A stretch of DNA of 64,000 nt from Candidatus Helarchaeota archaeon (GTDB lineage Archaea > Asgardarchaeota > Lokiarchaeia > Helarchaeales > RDOG01), in assembly GCA_019058315.1 (NCBI GenBank), contig JAHPZH010000008.1, positions 124,001-188,000 on the forward strand, written 5' to 3'. The notes beneath the pieces were generated by a model that had not been told where the DNA came from, did not search any database, and saw nothing but the letters and a program-made list of their open reading frames with translations. Below are positions 34,849 through 42,413 of the stretch, in pieces (position 1 is the first letter of the stretch; each line of letters begins with the position of its first letter). The translations under genes and the position numbers were made by a program.

Positions 34849-36195
34849 TTATTTTTCTTTAGTCAAATCTTGAACTGCAATTACTTTATGAAGATAGAGG
34901 GGCAATTCACCAATATCGCAGAGGAGAATTTCAGCTGGAATATTTGTTTTTTTCTTAATTTCTTCTGCAATACCAATTTCAAGCTCTTTTCTTCTTTCTT
35001 CAGTAATTGCTTTTCTCATATTTTGGATTCCAACATGGATCTTAAATTTCTCCATAATTTTTACATCTTTAATTATTGTAAATTCAGCAGTTCGAGTTTC
35101 TGGAAAGCTGCGAATTTCATCTATAACATCATAGGGAAACAGTGCTTTATTTTGGATATGGAACATGAAATCTTCTCTTCCTAGGCATTTAAGTTTGTGT
35201 TTTCTTCCGCATGGGCATTTTTCAGAATGGATATGTCCCATATCATCGCTCATCCATCTAATTAGAGGAGTTGCTTGGCGATCAAATTCGGTGTAAGTAA
35301 ATTCACCTCGTTCACCTGCTTCTAAACGTTCCCCAGTTTCCGGGTCGGTCACCTCAAAATAAAACAAGTCTTCAGGAATGTGACATCCCTCCTTTTGCCA
35401 ACATTCAAAAAATCCGAATGATGCATCACTCATAGCGTAGGCTTCGAAAATATCTTTGATATTTAATTCTTCTTGCATAAATTTCCTTGTACCCTCTGAA
35501 ACTGCTGCACTTGTCAAGGACATAATTGCATCTTCGGGTAAATTTAATTCTTTTGGCTCAACACCCACTTGTTTCATAAGTTCGAAGAATAAAACTGTGA
35601 AATCCATAATCCCAAACCAGAAATTAGGTTGTAAATTAGAAATCCATTTAATCCATTGTTGAACTTTCATGGATAAAATATCAAAAGCTATCCAATTTGA
35701 TTTTAAATTTAACATCTTCACTGCTTTATTAATGCCTGGCCAGATTCCATGCCAAGCTGTTCCTGATAAAAGAGTTGTCATTTTCGGAAGGACACCTATA
35801 CTCCAAAATCCCCTAGCCCATCCTTCACCTTTGAGTTTTATATCATCACTAGTCCAGGCGTGAAAGTTTGATTCTCCAGAAGTTCCAGTGCTAACAGTGA
35901 TCAATTTTATATATTCTTGAGGGGAGCAGAGAATTCCACAAAAAGGATCTCCTGTTTCACTTCGATATTTTCTCAACATACTTTTATCGATTAGTGGAAC
36001 CTTTTTAAGATCGTCTACATTTCTTATATCAATAGGATTTACATTTGCGTCTTTTAAAATTTGTTTATATAATGGTGAGTAAAGATATGTATACTTTATC
36101 ATAGCTTGGAGCTTTCTATTTTGAATTTCTAATAATTCTTTGTCGGTCAACCAAGCCTCCATTTGAGGGTTCCAATAAGGTCTTTGTTCAGACAT
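34849..36195 (-). CDS. Phenylacetate-CoA-ligase-type AMP-forming acyl-CoA ligase
   Basis: About 448 residues, full length for PaaK. MSEQRPYWNPQMEA opens like other PaaK N-termini; the ATP loop is VSTGTSGESN (about 99-108), followed by LSGTAWHGIWPG, SDASFGFFECW (adenine motif), ATPLIRWMSDD with the conserved Asp, CPCGRKHKLKCLGREDFM and a C-terminal mobile domain ending in PLYLHKV with the catalytic-region Lys. CPCGR is typical of this branch. It activates an aryl or other carboxylic acid as its CoA ester. I chose the ATG with GGAG eight bases upstream over an ATG ten codons earlier. It directly follows a truncated homologue (13 bases). Confidence 0.85.
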   Translation of the reverse strand: MSEQRPYWNPQMEAWLTDKELLEIQNRKLQAMIKYTYLYSPLYKQILKDANVNPIDIRNVDDLKKVPLIDKSMLRKYRSETGDPFCGILCSPQEYIKLITVSTGTSGESNFHAWTSDDIKLKGEGWARGFWSIGVLPKMTTLLSGTAWHGIWPGINKAVKMLNLKSNWIAFDILSMKVQQWIKWISNLQPNFWFGIMDFTVLFFELMKQVGVEPKELNLPEDAIMSLTSAAVSEGTRKFMQEELNIKDIFEAYAMSDASFGFFECWQKEGCHIPEDLFYFEVTDPETGERLEAGERGEFTYTEFDRQATPLIRWMSDDMGHIHSEKCPCGRKHKLKCLGREDFMFHIQNKALFPYDVIDEIRSFPETRTAEFTIIKDVKIMEKFKIHVGIQNMRKAITEERRKELEIGIAEEIKKKTNIPAEILLCDIGELPLYLHKVIAVQDLTKEK

Positions 36196-36208
36196 AATTA
36201 ATTCTCCA

Positions 36209-37207
36209 TTATTTAGTATAAACAATTCTTGCGGTTGTTCTTCCGCAGGGGCAGGGATCTTTTAGAATTTTAATCTTTTCTTTAGATAGCGTGAATCTTA
36301 ATTGAGGGGTAGCCCTGAAAAGCAGATTTGTAATTGAAAGCGATCCTTCTTCACCTTCATTCATCACTTCTCCAGTTTTAGGATTCACCGCTTCTACGAT
36401 ATAAAAATCTTCAGGGATATGTAAGCCTTGATGCTGTTCGCAATCGATAGCAAAAAAACTAGCAATATCATTATGACGAAACTGAAAAAATTCTCCTAAA
36501 AATCCTTTTTCTTTAAAAAATTCTTTATGTTCTTCTTTTAGAGTTTTTTCTGTAAAAATAACTGTTTTATAGCATTTCAAATATTCAGCTGGATCTACAT
36601 TAAGTTCGAAGTTGCATACATTAATCATAGCTCTAGCCATAGCAGGAGGACCAATAAAAAAGGGTGGTTTTAAATGTTTAATTGTTATCATAATTCGCTT
36701 TGCATCCATCGCTTGACGCATACAATTTAATGTAATTGCACCAATTTGAGAAAGAGATTGAAAGAATATTCTTTGACGGATATCAATTTCTGAAGTTAAT
36801 ACATGAACTAAATCACCAGTATGAATCCCTGCCATATACCAGATCCTAGTTAATAAATTTGACAATAAGTTCCAATCATTTTCCGTATAGGCAATAAAAT
36901 TTGGGACTTTGGCCTCAAAAAAATCTGGAGCAAATCGATATACATGTTCCCAATCCACCGTTAAATTACCACAAAAGAGATCATTTATTTTATCGATTTC
37001 TTTTTTCATCTCTTTAAATATAGTAAGCGGAATTTTATTAAGATCTTCCAAATTTTTTATATCTTCTACTGAAATATTCCCTTCATCTAATTTTTTATGA
37101 TAATAATTGGAATAATTGTCGAGATAATATAATTGAGATTTTAATTTTTCAAATTGCTGCTTTTCTATTTCTGATCTGCTTTGATATTCTAGTCTGGTAG
37201 TTAAAAT
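36209..37207 (-). CDS. Degenerate PaaK-like protein without ATP loop or C-terminal domain
   Basis: About 332 residues aligning with PaaK from its N-terminus (EYQSRSEIEKQQFEKL, then NLEDLNKIPL) to the CPCGRTTARI segment, where it stops; the mobile C-domain with the catalytic Lys is missing. The loop T-SGT-S-G expected near residue 100 is gone: sequence runs from DFFEAKVPNF straight to AYTENDW. It keeps YMAGIHTGD, the adenine-region HNDIASFFA and GLHIPEDFYIVEAVNPKTGE. It can hardly form an acyl-adenylate itself. Coding homology extends upstream of the first TTG (37051) to an ATT at 37205-37207 with AAAGGTG eight bases before it; no ATG, GTG or TTG is available. It sits between a zinc-finger gene and the intact ligase. 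Confidence 0.75.
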   Translation of the reverse strand: MLTTRLEYQSRSEIEKQQFEKLKSQLYYLDNYSNYYHKKLDEGNISVEDIKNLEDLNKIPLTIFKEMKKEIDKINDLFCGNLTVDWEHVYRFAPDFFEAKVPNFIAYTENDWNLLSNLLTRIWYMAGIHTGDLVHVLTSEIDIRQRIFFQSLSQIGAITLNCMRQAMDAKRIMITIKHLKPPFFIGPPAMARAMINVCNFELNVDPAEYLKCYKTVIFTEKTLKEEHKEFFKEKGFLGEFFQFRHNDIASFFAIDCEQHQGLHIPEDFYIVEAVNPKTGEVMNEGEEGSLSITNLLFRATPQLRFTLSKEKIKILKDPCPCGRTTARIVYTK

Positions 37208-37222
37208 TTTATTTGCACCTTT
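37205..37222 (-). promoter_or_regulatory. SD motif 8 nt before ATT, probable near-cognate start
   Basis: On the minus strand AAAGGTG is followed by 8 bases and then ATT, in frame with the PaaK-like gene. The 51 codons between this ATT and the first TTG match the N-terminal helix of the neighbouring ligase, so translation must begin upstream of the TTG, yet there is no standard start before the in-frame TAA. Confidence 0.55.
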
Positions 37223-37241
37223 TTTTTATTATAGAATGAAA

Positions 37242-37490
37242 TCAATCAAATTGGGTTCTGTGAACGGGATGTTTAAGAAAGTGTTTCTCTAAATCATCTT
37301 TTGATCTAAATCTATTTCCACACTTTTTACAACGAGTATCATAAAGTTTAAGTGTACATTTTTTACAATAAGGAGAATCTTCTACACCTGCTGCTGCTCC
37401 CGAGCAAGAGGGGCAAAACCCTTTTCCACAATTATCACATTTTACAATAGGTCCCGAAGAACCGCAAATATCACACGCCATAATAGCCAC
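37242..37490 (-). CDS. Small zinc-finger protein with a classical C2H2 finger
   Basis: 82 residues with twelve cysteines. An N-terminal cysteine-rich module (CDIC, CDNCGKGFCPSC, CKKC; about 6-45) resembles a treble-clef/B-box-like zinc site. The C-terminal finger C-x2-C-x12-H-x3-H (CKKCGNRFRSKDDLEKHFLKH) has the spacing of a classical C2H2 finger. Such fingers bind DNA, RNA or protein; they are rare in prokaryotes but known in archaea. It is 34 bases upstream of the degenerate ligase gene on the same strand, so it may be part of a ligase operon. ATG start with an AGGTGG-like SD. Confidence 0.7.
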   Translation of the reverse strand: MAIMACDICGSSGPIVKCDNCGKGFCPSCSGAAAGVEDSPYCKKCTLKLYDTRCKKCGNRFRSKDDLEKHFLKHPVHRTQFD

Positions 37491-37623
37491 CTTTATTAAA
37501 ACTTAATTTAATGTGTGACAATATTAAATTTATTGTCATAGTATTAACAATTTAAAAAACATTAGATAATTCTTTATTGAATTTTAACTAAACAAATTTA
37601 ACCAATTCAAATTAAAAATTTAA

Positions 37624-38406
37624 ATGATAACTTTAGTTAATACTTATTCTGACCTTAATAATAGGAAAATATTTGAAATGGAATCATTTATTGTTCAAAT
37701 GTTATTAAATTGCAGCCCAAAAAGAATAGCAAAAACAATATTACTTCCTGCTGGAGATTTATCTCAAAATAGAATAATTTCAAAGCTCAAAGAAGTTAAA
37801 AAATGTGGTAGAACTTATCGTGGGAAGATAGGTGAGTTAAAAGTATCTGTCGTTAATTCTGGGATTGGTGCTCCATTTGCAGCAACCATTCTTGAAGCTT
37901 TAATTAGAGCTGGCGTTCAAAGGATCATACGTTTAGATTTTTGTGGAGGTATATCTGAAGATATTGAAATTGGAGATCTCGTCATTTCCTCTTCAGCAAT
38001 TCGTGGAGATGGTACAACTCCCCATTATTTACCAGATTCTAAAGATTTAAAAATTGATGGAGATATTAAATTAACAAATCACATGGTAGAACAATTTAAA
38101 CAAGCTAAAATTCCTTTCCATGTTGGTCCAGTTTACTCTCATGACGCTATATTTAAAGAACCAGACAGTTTAATTCAAAAAATAAAAGAATTAAATTGTA
38201 TCGCTATTGATATGGAGACATCCATACTTTTTACAATAGGTGCTTTGAATAATATATCCACAACTTCAATTATGGTGGTTTCTGACCATCCAGCTAAAAA
38301 TCAAAAACTTTTTGAAATGAAGACTTTATCTCCAGTCATTTTTAAGAATTTAGACAGAGCTATTGATATCGTTTTTAATGGTTTGATTAAATTTCAGAAA
38401 TTTTAA
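37624..38406 (+). CDS. Nucleoside phosphorylase (PNP/UDP family)
   Basis: 260 residues. GKIGELKVSVVNSGIGAPFAATILEALI, RIIRLDFCGGI, IGDLVISS-x-AIR-x-D and IAIDMETSILF are in the order of the uridine/purine-nucleoside phosphorylase family, and the length is typical. The enzyme splits nucleosides with phosphate; uridine-type substrate is more likely than purine, from the general pattern only. The ATG has no strong SD. It is followed after 12 bases by an unknown gene with an AAGGA motif, so the two are probably co-transcribed. Confidence 0.82.
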   Translation: MITLVNTYSDLNNRKIFEMESFIVQMLLNCSPKRIAKTILLPAGDLSQNRIISKLKEVKKCGRTYRGKIGELKVSVVNSGIGAPFAATILEALIRAGVQRIIRLDFCGGISEDIEIGDLVISSSAIRGDGTTPHYLPDSKDLKIDGDIKLTNHMVEQFKQAKIPFHVGPVYSHDAIFKEPDSLIQKIKELNCIAIDMETSILFTIGALNNISTTSIMVVSDHPAKNQKLFEMKTLSPVIFKNLDRAIDIVFNGLIKFQKF

Positions 38407-38418
38407 GGATTTGAAAAA

Positions 38419-39033
38419 ATGAGTGAAATATACGATTATTCTAGCATACCCGAATTCACAAGAAGATGGTATCTAACCGAATCTAAAAACCATTGGATTG
38501 ATTTAGTAGTAGTTGAGTCCGGATTGAATTATATCGGGACTGATTGGAGTGTTCAGAGTGGTGGGGGTTATATGGCAGGATTTCAGTCCTTTGACGAATT
38601 TTTTAAAAAAGGGCCAATTAACAACATGCCTGAGGAAATTCATAACGAATTAAAACAACATCTAATAAAATATCGACGCAAAGGCGGAGCGGGATTACTC
38701 TTAACCCATAAAAATGAACTATCAGAATTAGTATTGTGGAGGGCATTCGTCCACCTTGATGATAACCCTATAAGAATTATTTCAATTTCTGAAATGGGCA
38801 ATCAGCCGGAAGTTGTTTTTTTTGACGGTGCTCTACCAGTAGGCGAACATAATATTGGTTTTGTATTCATATTTAAGAAACATGATAAACAGGGAGAAAA
38901 TGACCCCTTGTGGAAAGTTCGAGCTGATTTTGATTTTACTATAGAATCAAATCTGAAAGAAAAAAAAGTAATAGAAATTATAACTTCGAGGGACTCAAAA
39001 GGTGTTATAAAAACTCGCTGGACTGAAATCTGA
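38419..39033 (+). CDS. Hypothetical protein co-transcribed with a nucleoside phosphorylase
   Basis: 204 residues, soluble, rich in beta strands and aromatic residues (NHWIDLVVVESGLNYIG, FVFIFKKHDK). No cysteine pairs or known motif. The ATG has AAGGA upstream, 12 bases after the phosphorylase stop. I do not recognise the family; its position suggests a link to nucleoside metabolism at most. Confidence 0.6.
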   Translation: MSEIYDYSSIPEFTRRWYLTESKNHWIDLVVVESGLNYIGTDWSVQSGGGYMAGFQSFDEFFKKGPINNMPEEIHNELKQHLIKYRRKGGAGLLLTHKNELSELVLWRAFVHLDDNPIRIISISEMGNQPEVVFFDGALPVGEHNIGFVFIFKKHDKQGENDPLWKVRADFDFTIESNLKEKKVIEIITSRDSKGVIKTRWTEI

Positions 39034-39145
39034 AGAAATTAATAGTTATTTTTGCATGAATGATAATATTTTTAAATAAAAAATCATAAAAAAAGTTAAT
39101 TTCAAAAATTTTAAGTTAAGCTGGATAATTAAGGAGTTTTTGTAT

Positions 39146-40693
39146 TTGAGAAAAAAATCAATTACATTTGTATTTATACCTTTATTCTTAATTTTTTCAG
39201 TTGGTCTACAAAGTTCTGATTGCGTAAGTGTTCAACCTTATATAGCTACTGATACCGATAATACGCTCACAACAGCTGCGAATTGGTCTAATGCAACCGT
39301 GATTTCAGATGACAATACAAATTGGAATGATGGTAGTAGTTTTTCTCCTGATATTGCAATTGATGCTGATGGAAACGTGTATGTAGTCTGGTATGATCAC
39401 ACTGATGGTGAATGGGGAATTGACCAAGAAATAATGTATACCAAACATACTAGTGCTGGTTGGTCTAATGCAACTGTGATTTCGGATGATGAAACTGGAT
39501 GGAATATTGGTGATAGTTCATTTCCTTGCATTGCAATCGATGATGATGGAAATATACATGTAGTCTGGCATGATACAACAAATGGCGAATGGGGTGTAGA
39601 CGTCGAAATCATGTATGCAAATTATACTGGTGATAACTGGTCTAATGCAACAGTTATCTCGGACATTTATGGTTGGAATGATGGAAATAGTTATTCTCCC
39701 GACATCGCAATCGATGGTTATGGAAACATCCATATGGTATGGTATGATTATACTATTGGGGAATGGGGCGGTGACGGCGAAATTATGTATTCCAAATACA
39801 ATGCGGCTGGTTGGTCTAATGCAACTGTGATCTCAGATATTTATGGTTGGAATGATGGTAATAGTATTAATCCTTCTATCGCAGTCGATGGTGATGGAAA
39901 TGCGCATGTAGTATGGGAGGATGACACTAATGGTGAATGGGGAACTGACCAAGAAATAATGTATTCCAAACATACTGCAGCTGGTTGGTCTAATGCAACG
40001 GTGATCTCGGATGATGGCACTGAATGGAATGATGCTGATAGTTATTCTCCCAACATCGCAATTGATGGCGATGGAAACATATATGTAGTCTGGTATGACA
40101 AAACTATTGGTGAATGGGGAACGGACCAAGAAATAATGTTCACTAAAAATACTGCAACTGGTTGGGAAACAACTATAATTTCGGATATATATGGCTGGAA
40201 TGATGGTAATAGTCAATATCCTGACATCGTAATTGATGGCGATGGAAATGTGCATGTAGTCTGGTATGATTATACAAATGGCCAATGGGGAACGGATGCT
40301 GAAATTATGTATGTAAACCGCATTGGTACTAGTTGGTCTAATGCAACCGTGATCTCGGATGATGCAACTGGATGGAATGATGCTGGTAGTTATTTTCCTA
40401 GTATTGCAATCGATGGTGATGGATATGTGCATGTAGTTTGGCGTGATGGAACTAATGGTGAATGGGGGGCAGATGATGAAATTATGTATTCAAAGAATTT
40501 AGCTAGAGAGACAAGCGATAGCGATGAGCCAATAAACATCGTTATTGTACCCTCGCAAGATTCTTCTATATCATTACTCTCACCATTGGGATTAATAATA
40601 ATGGCAAGTATCGCTATAATAACCTCTATAATCGTATCAACAATCATCACAAAAAGTTTAGGCAAAGGAAATAATCATAGAAGGATTAAGTAA
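39146..40693 (+). CDS. Secreted seven-bladed beta-propeller, membrane-anchored
   Basis: 515 residues. A signal peptide (RKKSITFVFIPLFLIFSVG) leads into seven ~59-residue blades, each WSNATVISDD, WND-x-S, P-x-IAIDGDGN-x-VVW and NGEWG-x-D-x-EIMY. A serine-rich linker follows, then one membrane helix (LGLIIMASIAIITSIIVSTII) and a short basic tail, so the propeller faces outside. Blades resemble BNR/sialidase-like repeats without catalytic residues. Six of seven blades keep N-A-T, an N-glycosylation sequon, at the same place. The start is TTG with AAGGAG nine bases before it; a TTG two codons earlier has too little spacing. A ligand-binding or adhesive surface role is likely. Confidence 0.75.
   Translation: MRKKSITFVFIPLFLIFSVGLQSSDCVSVQPYIATDTDNTLTTAANWSNATVISDDNTNWNDGSSFSPDIAIDADGNVYVVWYDHTDGEWGIDQEIMYTKHTSAGWSNATVISDDETGWNIGDSSFPCIAIDDDGNIHVVWHDTTNGEWGVDVEIMYANYTGDNWSNATVISDIYGWNDGNSYSPDIAIDGYGNIHMVWYDYTIGEWGGDGEIMYSKYNAAGWSNATVISDIYGWNDGNSINPSIAVDGDGNAHVVWEDDTNGEWGTDQEIMYSKHTAAGWSNATVISDDGTEWNDADSYSPNIAIDGDGNIYVVWYDKTIGEWGTDQEIMFTKNTATGWETTIISDIYGWNDGNSQYPDIVIDGDGNVHVVWYDYTNGQWGTDAEIMYVNRIGTSWSNATVISDDATGWNDAGSYFPSIAIDGDGYVHVVWRDGTNGEWGADDEIMYSKNLARETSDSDEPINIVIVPSQDSSISLLSPLGLIIMASIAIITSIIVSTIITKSLGKGNNHRRIK
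39281..40503 (+). repeat. Seven tandem ~177-base propeller blades
   Basis: Units of 57-59 codons with strongly similar DNA (TGGTCTAATGCAAC, GGTGAATGGGG and CATGTAGTCTGG recur), so recombination or recent duplication keeps them alike. The sixth unit has lost the WSNAT start. Confidence 0.7.
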
Positions 40694-40718
40694 AATACTA
40701 AAAATTTATTATAATTTC

Positions 40719-40727
40719 TTTTTTTTT
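40719..40727 (+). terminator. T9 tract after the propeller gene
   Basis: Nine T on the plus strand about 25 bases after the stop, followed by a second T run. Typical archaeal terminator context. Confidence 0.4.
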
Positions 40728-40792
40728 GAGATTATTTTTTATAACAGTTTAAATTGATCCCGATTAAATAAAAAATATATTGGGATAAAGGA

Positions 40793-42115
40793 TTATTTAT
40801 TCATCACTTTATTTGCAATACCGAGCACTTCATCCATAGACAAAGCCATTCTTCTAATTGTATCATAATAATTTTTTACGAATTCTTCCTTTATCTTCGC
40901 TTTTTCCGCTTCACGCTTTTCTTGTAAATCTTTCACTTTTAGAGTAATTTCTCGCAGTTGTTCCTTATTTGGTTCTACACCATGAGGTTTTAATGCTTCT
41001 TCAAGGACCACAGCAGTTCCAGAGAATTTTCCAAATGCAAACTCGCTTTTTCGACCTAATAAATCGTGTGGAATCATTTCATAGATGTGCGGATGAGCAA
41101 GTACACCGTGTGCGTGAATTCCTGATTCATGTCGAAAAGCATTCATTCCCACGATCGGTTTATTGACATGTATTGGTATTCCCGCATATCTGGAAACCAT
41201 TTCACATAATTCCATTAATTTATCGTATTTAATCCGTAATTTTATTCCGTAAATTGTTCTGAGTGCAACAACTATTTCCTCTATTGCGGTGTTTCCGCAC
41301 CGTTCTCCTATACCCAGAACTGTACCTGATATTGCTGCAGCTCCTTCCTCGAGACATGCAAGAGTATTTGCTGTGGCTAATCCATGATCATTGTGAAAAT
41401 GCATTGCCAGAGACATTCCTTCTAATTTATCCTGAACAGTTCGGAAGAACCATTTTGCAGATAGAGGATTAAATACACCAACTGTATCGCTAATACCAGT
41501 TCCTGCCCAACTATTTCCACAAGCTTCTTTGATAGCTTTAACTATTCTTACATAATAGTCTGTATCGGACCTACTAATGTCTTCCATACCGAAAACTATC
41601 ATAAACCCATGATCTAACGCATAATCTAATAATTCTAAGTATTTATTGATGTTGGATTCTAGATCTAATCCCATTTTTTCTCTAATATGAAATTCTGAAC
41701 AACTGGTGAATAAATCTAACATTCTTGCATCACTACGGATTGCGGCATCAATATCATTTTTGTTCGCACGAGCCATAACAAAGCACATAGTCTTTGGAGC
41801 GTTTTCACTAATCATTTTACAAGCCCGTTCTTCTTCCTTAGATACACCAGGATATCCTATCTCACACGCAGCAACTCCAACTTCACCAAGCATTTGAACA
41901 ATATCTACTTTCTGCTCAGGAGTGAAGACTATTCCCACTTGTTGTTCTCCGTCTCTACAAGTGGTATCAGTAATTGTAATACTAGATGAAAACTTATAAT
42001 GTTTTTTAACTTCTTCCACTTCTACTGCGTAATTATGAGCCCAACCTTCTTCATAAGGTTTACGATATTCTTCGGGTAAGAGCTTTAAAAATTTCTCTAA
42101 TTTAATTTTTGGCAT
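40793..42115 (-). CDS. Homocitrate/2-isopropylmalate/Re-citrate-synthase-like enzyme, copy 1
   Basis: 440 residues of the DRE-TIM metallolyase family. DTTCRDGEQQVGIVFTPEQ is the D-T-x-x-R-D-G-E-Q motif (Asp to metal, Arg to ketoacid), FHNDHGLATANTLA supplies metal-binding His, and the C-terminal half holds RHESGIHAHGV. The LeuA regulatory dimer domain is absent, which points to homocitrate, citramalate or Re-citrate synthase rather than standard LeuA. All join acetyl-CoA to a 2-oxo acid. Catalytic residues look intact. The ATG has AGGAAG. It is divergent from a close paralogue (copy 2). Confidence 0.85.
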   Translation of the reverse strand: MPKIKLEKFLKLLPEEYRKPYEEGWAHNYAVEVEEVKKHYKFSSSITITDTTCRDGEQQVGIVFTPEQKVDIVQMLGEVGVAACEIGYPGVSKEEERACKMISENAPKTMCFVMARANKNDIDAAIRSDARMLDLFTSCSEFHIREKMGLDLESNINKYLELLDYALDHGFMIVFGMEDISRSDTDYYVRIVKAIKEACGNSWAGTGISDTVGVFNPLSAKWFFRTVQDKLEGMSLAMHFHNDHGLATANTLACLEEGAAAISGTVLGIGERCGNTAIEEIVVALRTIYGIKLRIKYDKLMELCEMVSRYAGIPIHVNKPIVGMNAFRHESGIHAHGVLAHPHIYEMIPHDLLGRKSEFAFGKFSGTAVVLEEALKPHGVEPNKEQLREITLKVKDLQEKREAEKAKIKEEFVKNYYDTIRRMALSMDEVLGIANKVMNK

Positions 42116-42413
42116 AAAATCTTCCTAATAAATTAATTTTGATTAAGTATATTTGATAATTAGGTTTATAATATTTTACATAATGAAATCAAAGCTAATT
42201 GTCTATTATTAAAAACGGAAAATAAATGGTAAAACGCTAATTGAGTAAAAATTAGATTTTTAAGGTAATTATTAAATGTAAATAAAGGTTTTACCGCACT
42301 AATTCATATTTAAATATATATCTAATATTAGATAATTTTTGAATTAGATAAATTTTTAATAATTCTTTATGTTTTAAATCCTAGATATAAATTAATTGAA
42401 AAAGGGAAAAAAA
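42116..42413. other. Divergent promoter region between the two synthase genes
   Basis: About 300 bases, AT-rich, with a TATA-like stretch, a 16-base palindrome at 42319 and a spaced inverted repeat GGTAAAAC (42228-42235) / GTTTTACC (42288-42295). The inverted repeat is weak evidence alone. No gene visible. Confidence 0.45.
42319..42334. promoter_or_regulatory. Perfect 16-base palindrome, candidate operator
   Basis: TATCTAATATTAGATA is an exact inverted repeat with no spacer. It overlaps the end of a TATA-like stretch (TTTAAATATATA, 42309-42320) upstream of copy 2, a position suited to a repressor that blocks TBP or polymerase. Confidence 0.45.

Noticed and set aside
39397..40432. Several minus-strand open frames through the propeller gene
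   Set aside because: Shadows created by the repeated blades; no independent start signals.
39146..40693. Sialidase or other glycoside hydrolase
   Set aside because: The blades are BNR-like, but no catalytic Arg triad or Glu/Tyr pair is apparent.
42228..42295. GGTAAAAC / GTTTTACC spaced inverted repeat as an operator
   Set aside because: Eight-base match with a 52-base spacer in AT-rich DNA can occur by chance; kept only as a note in the region entry.
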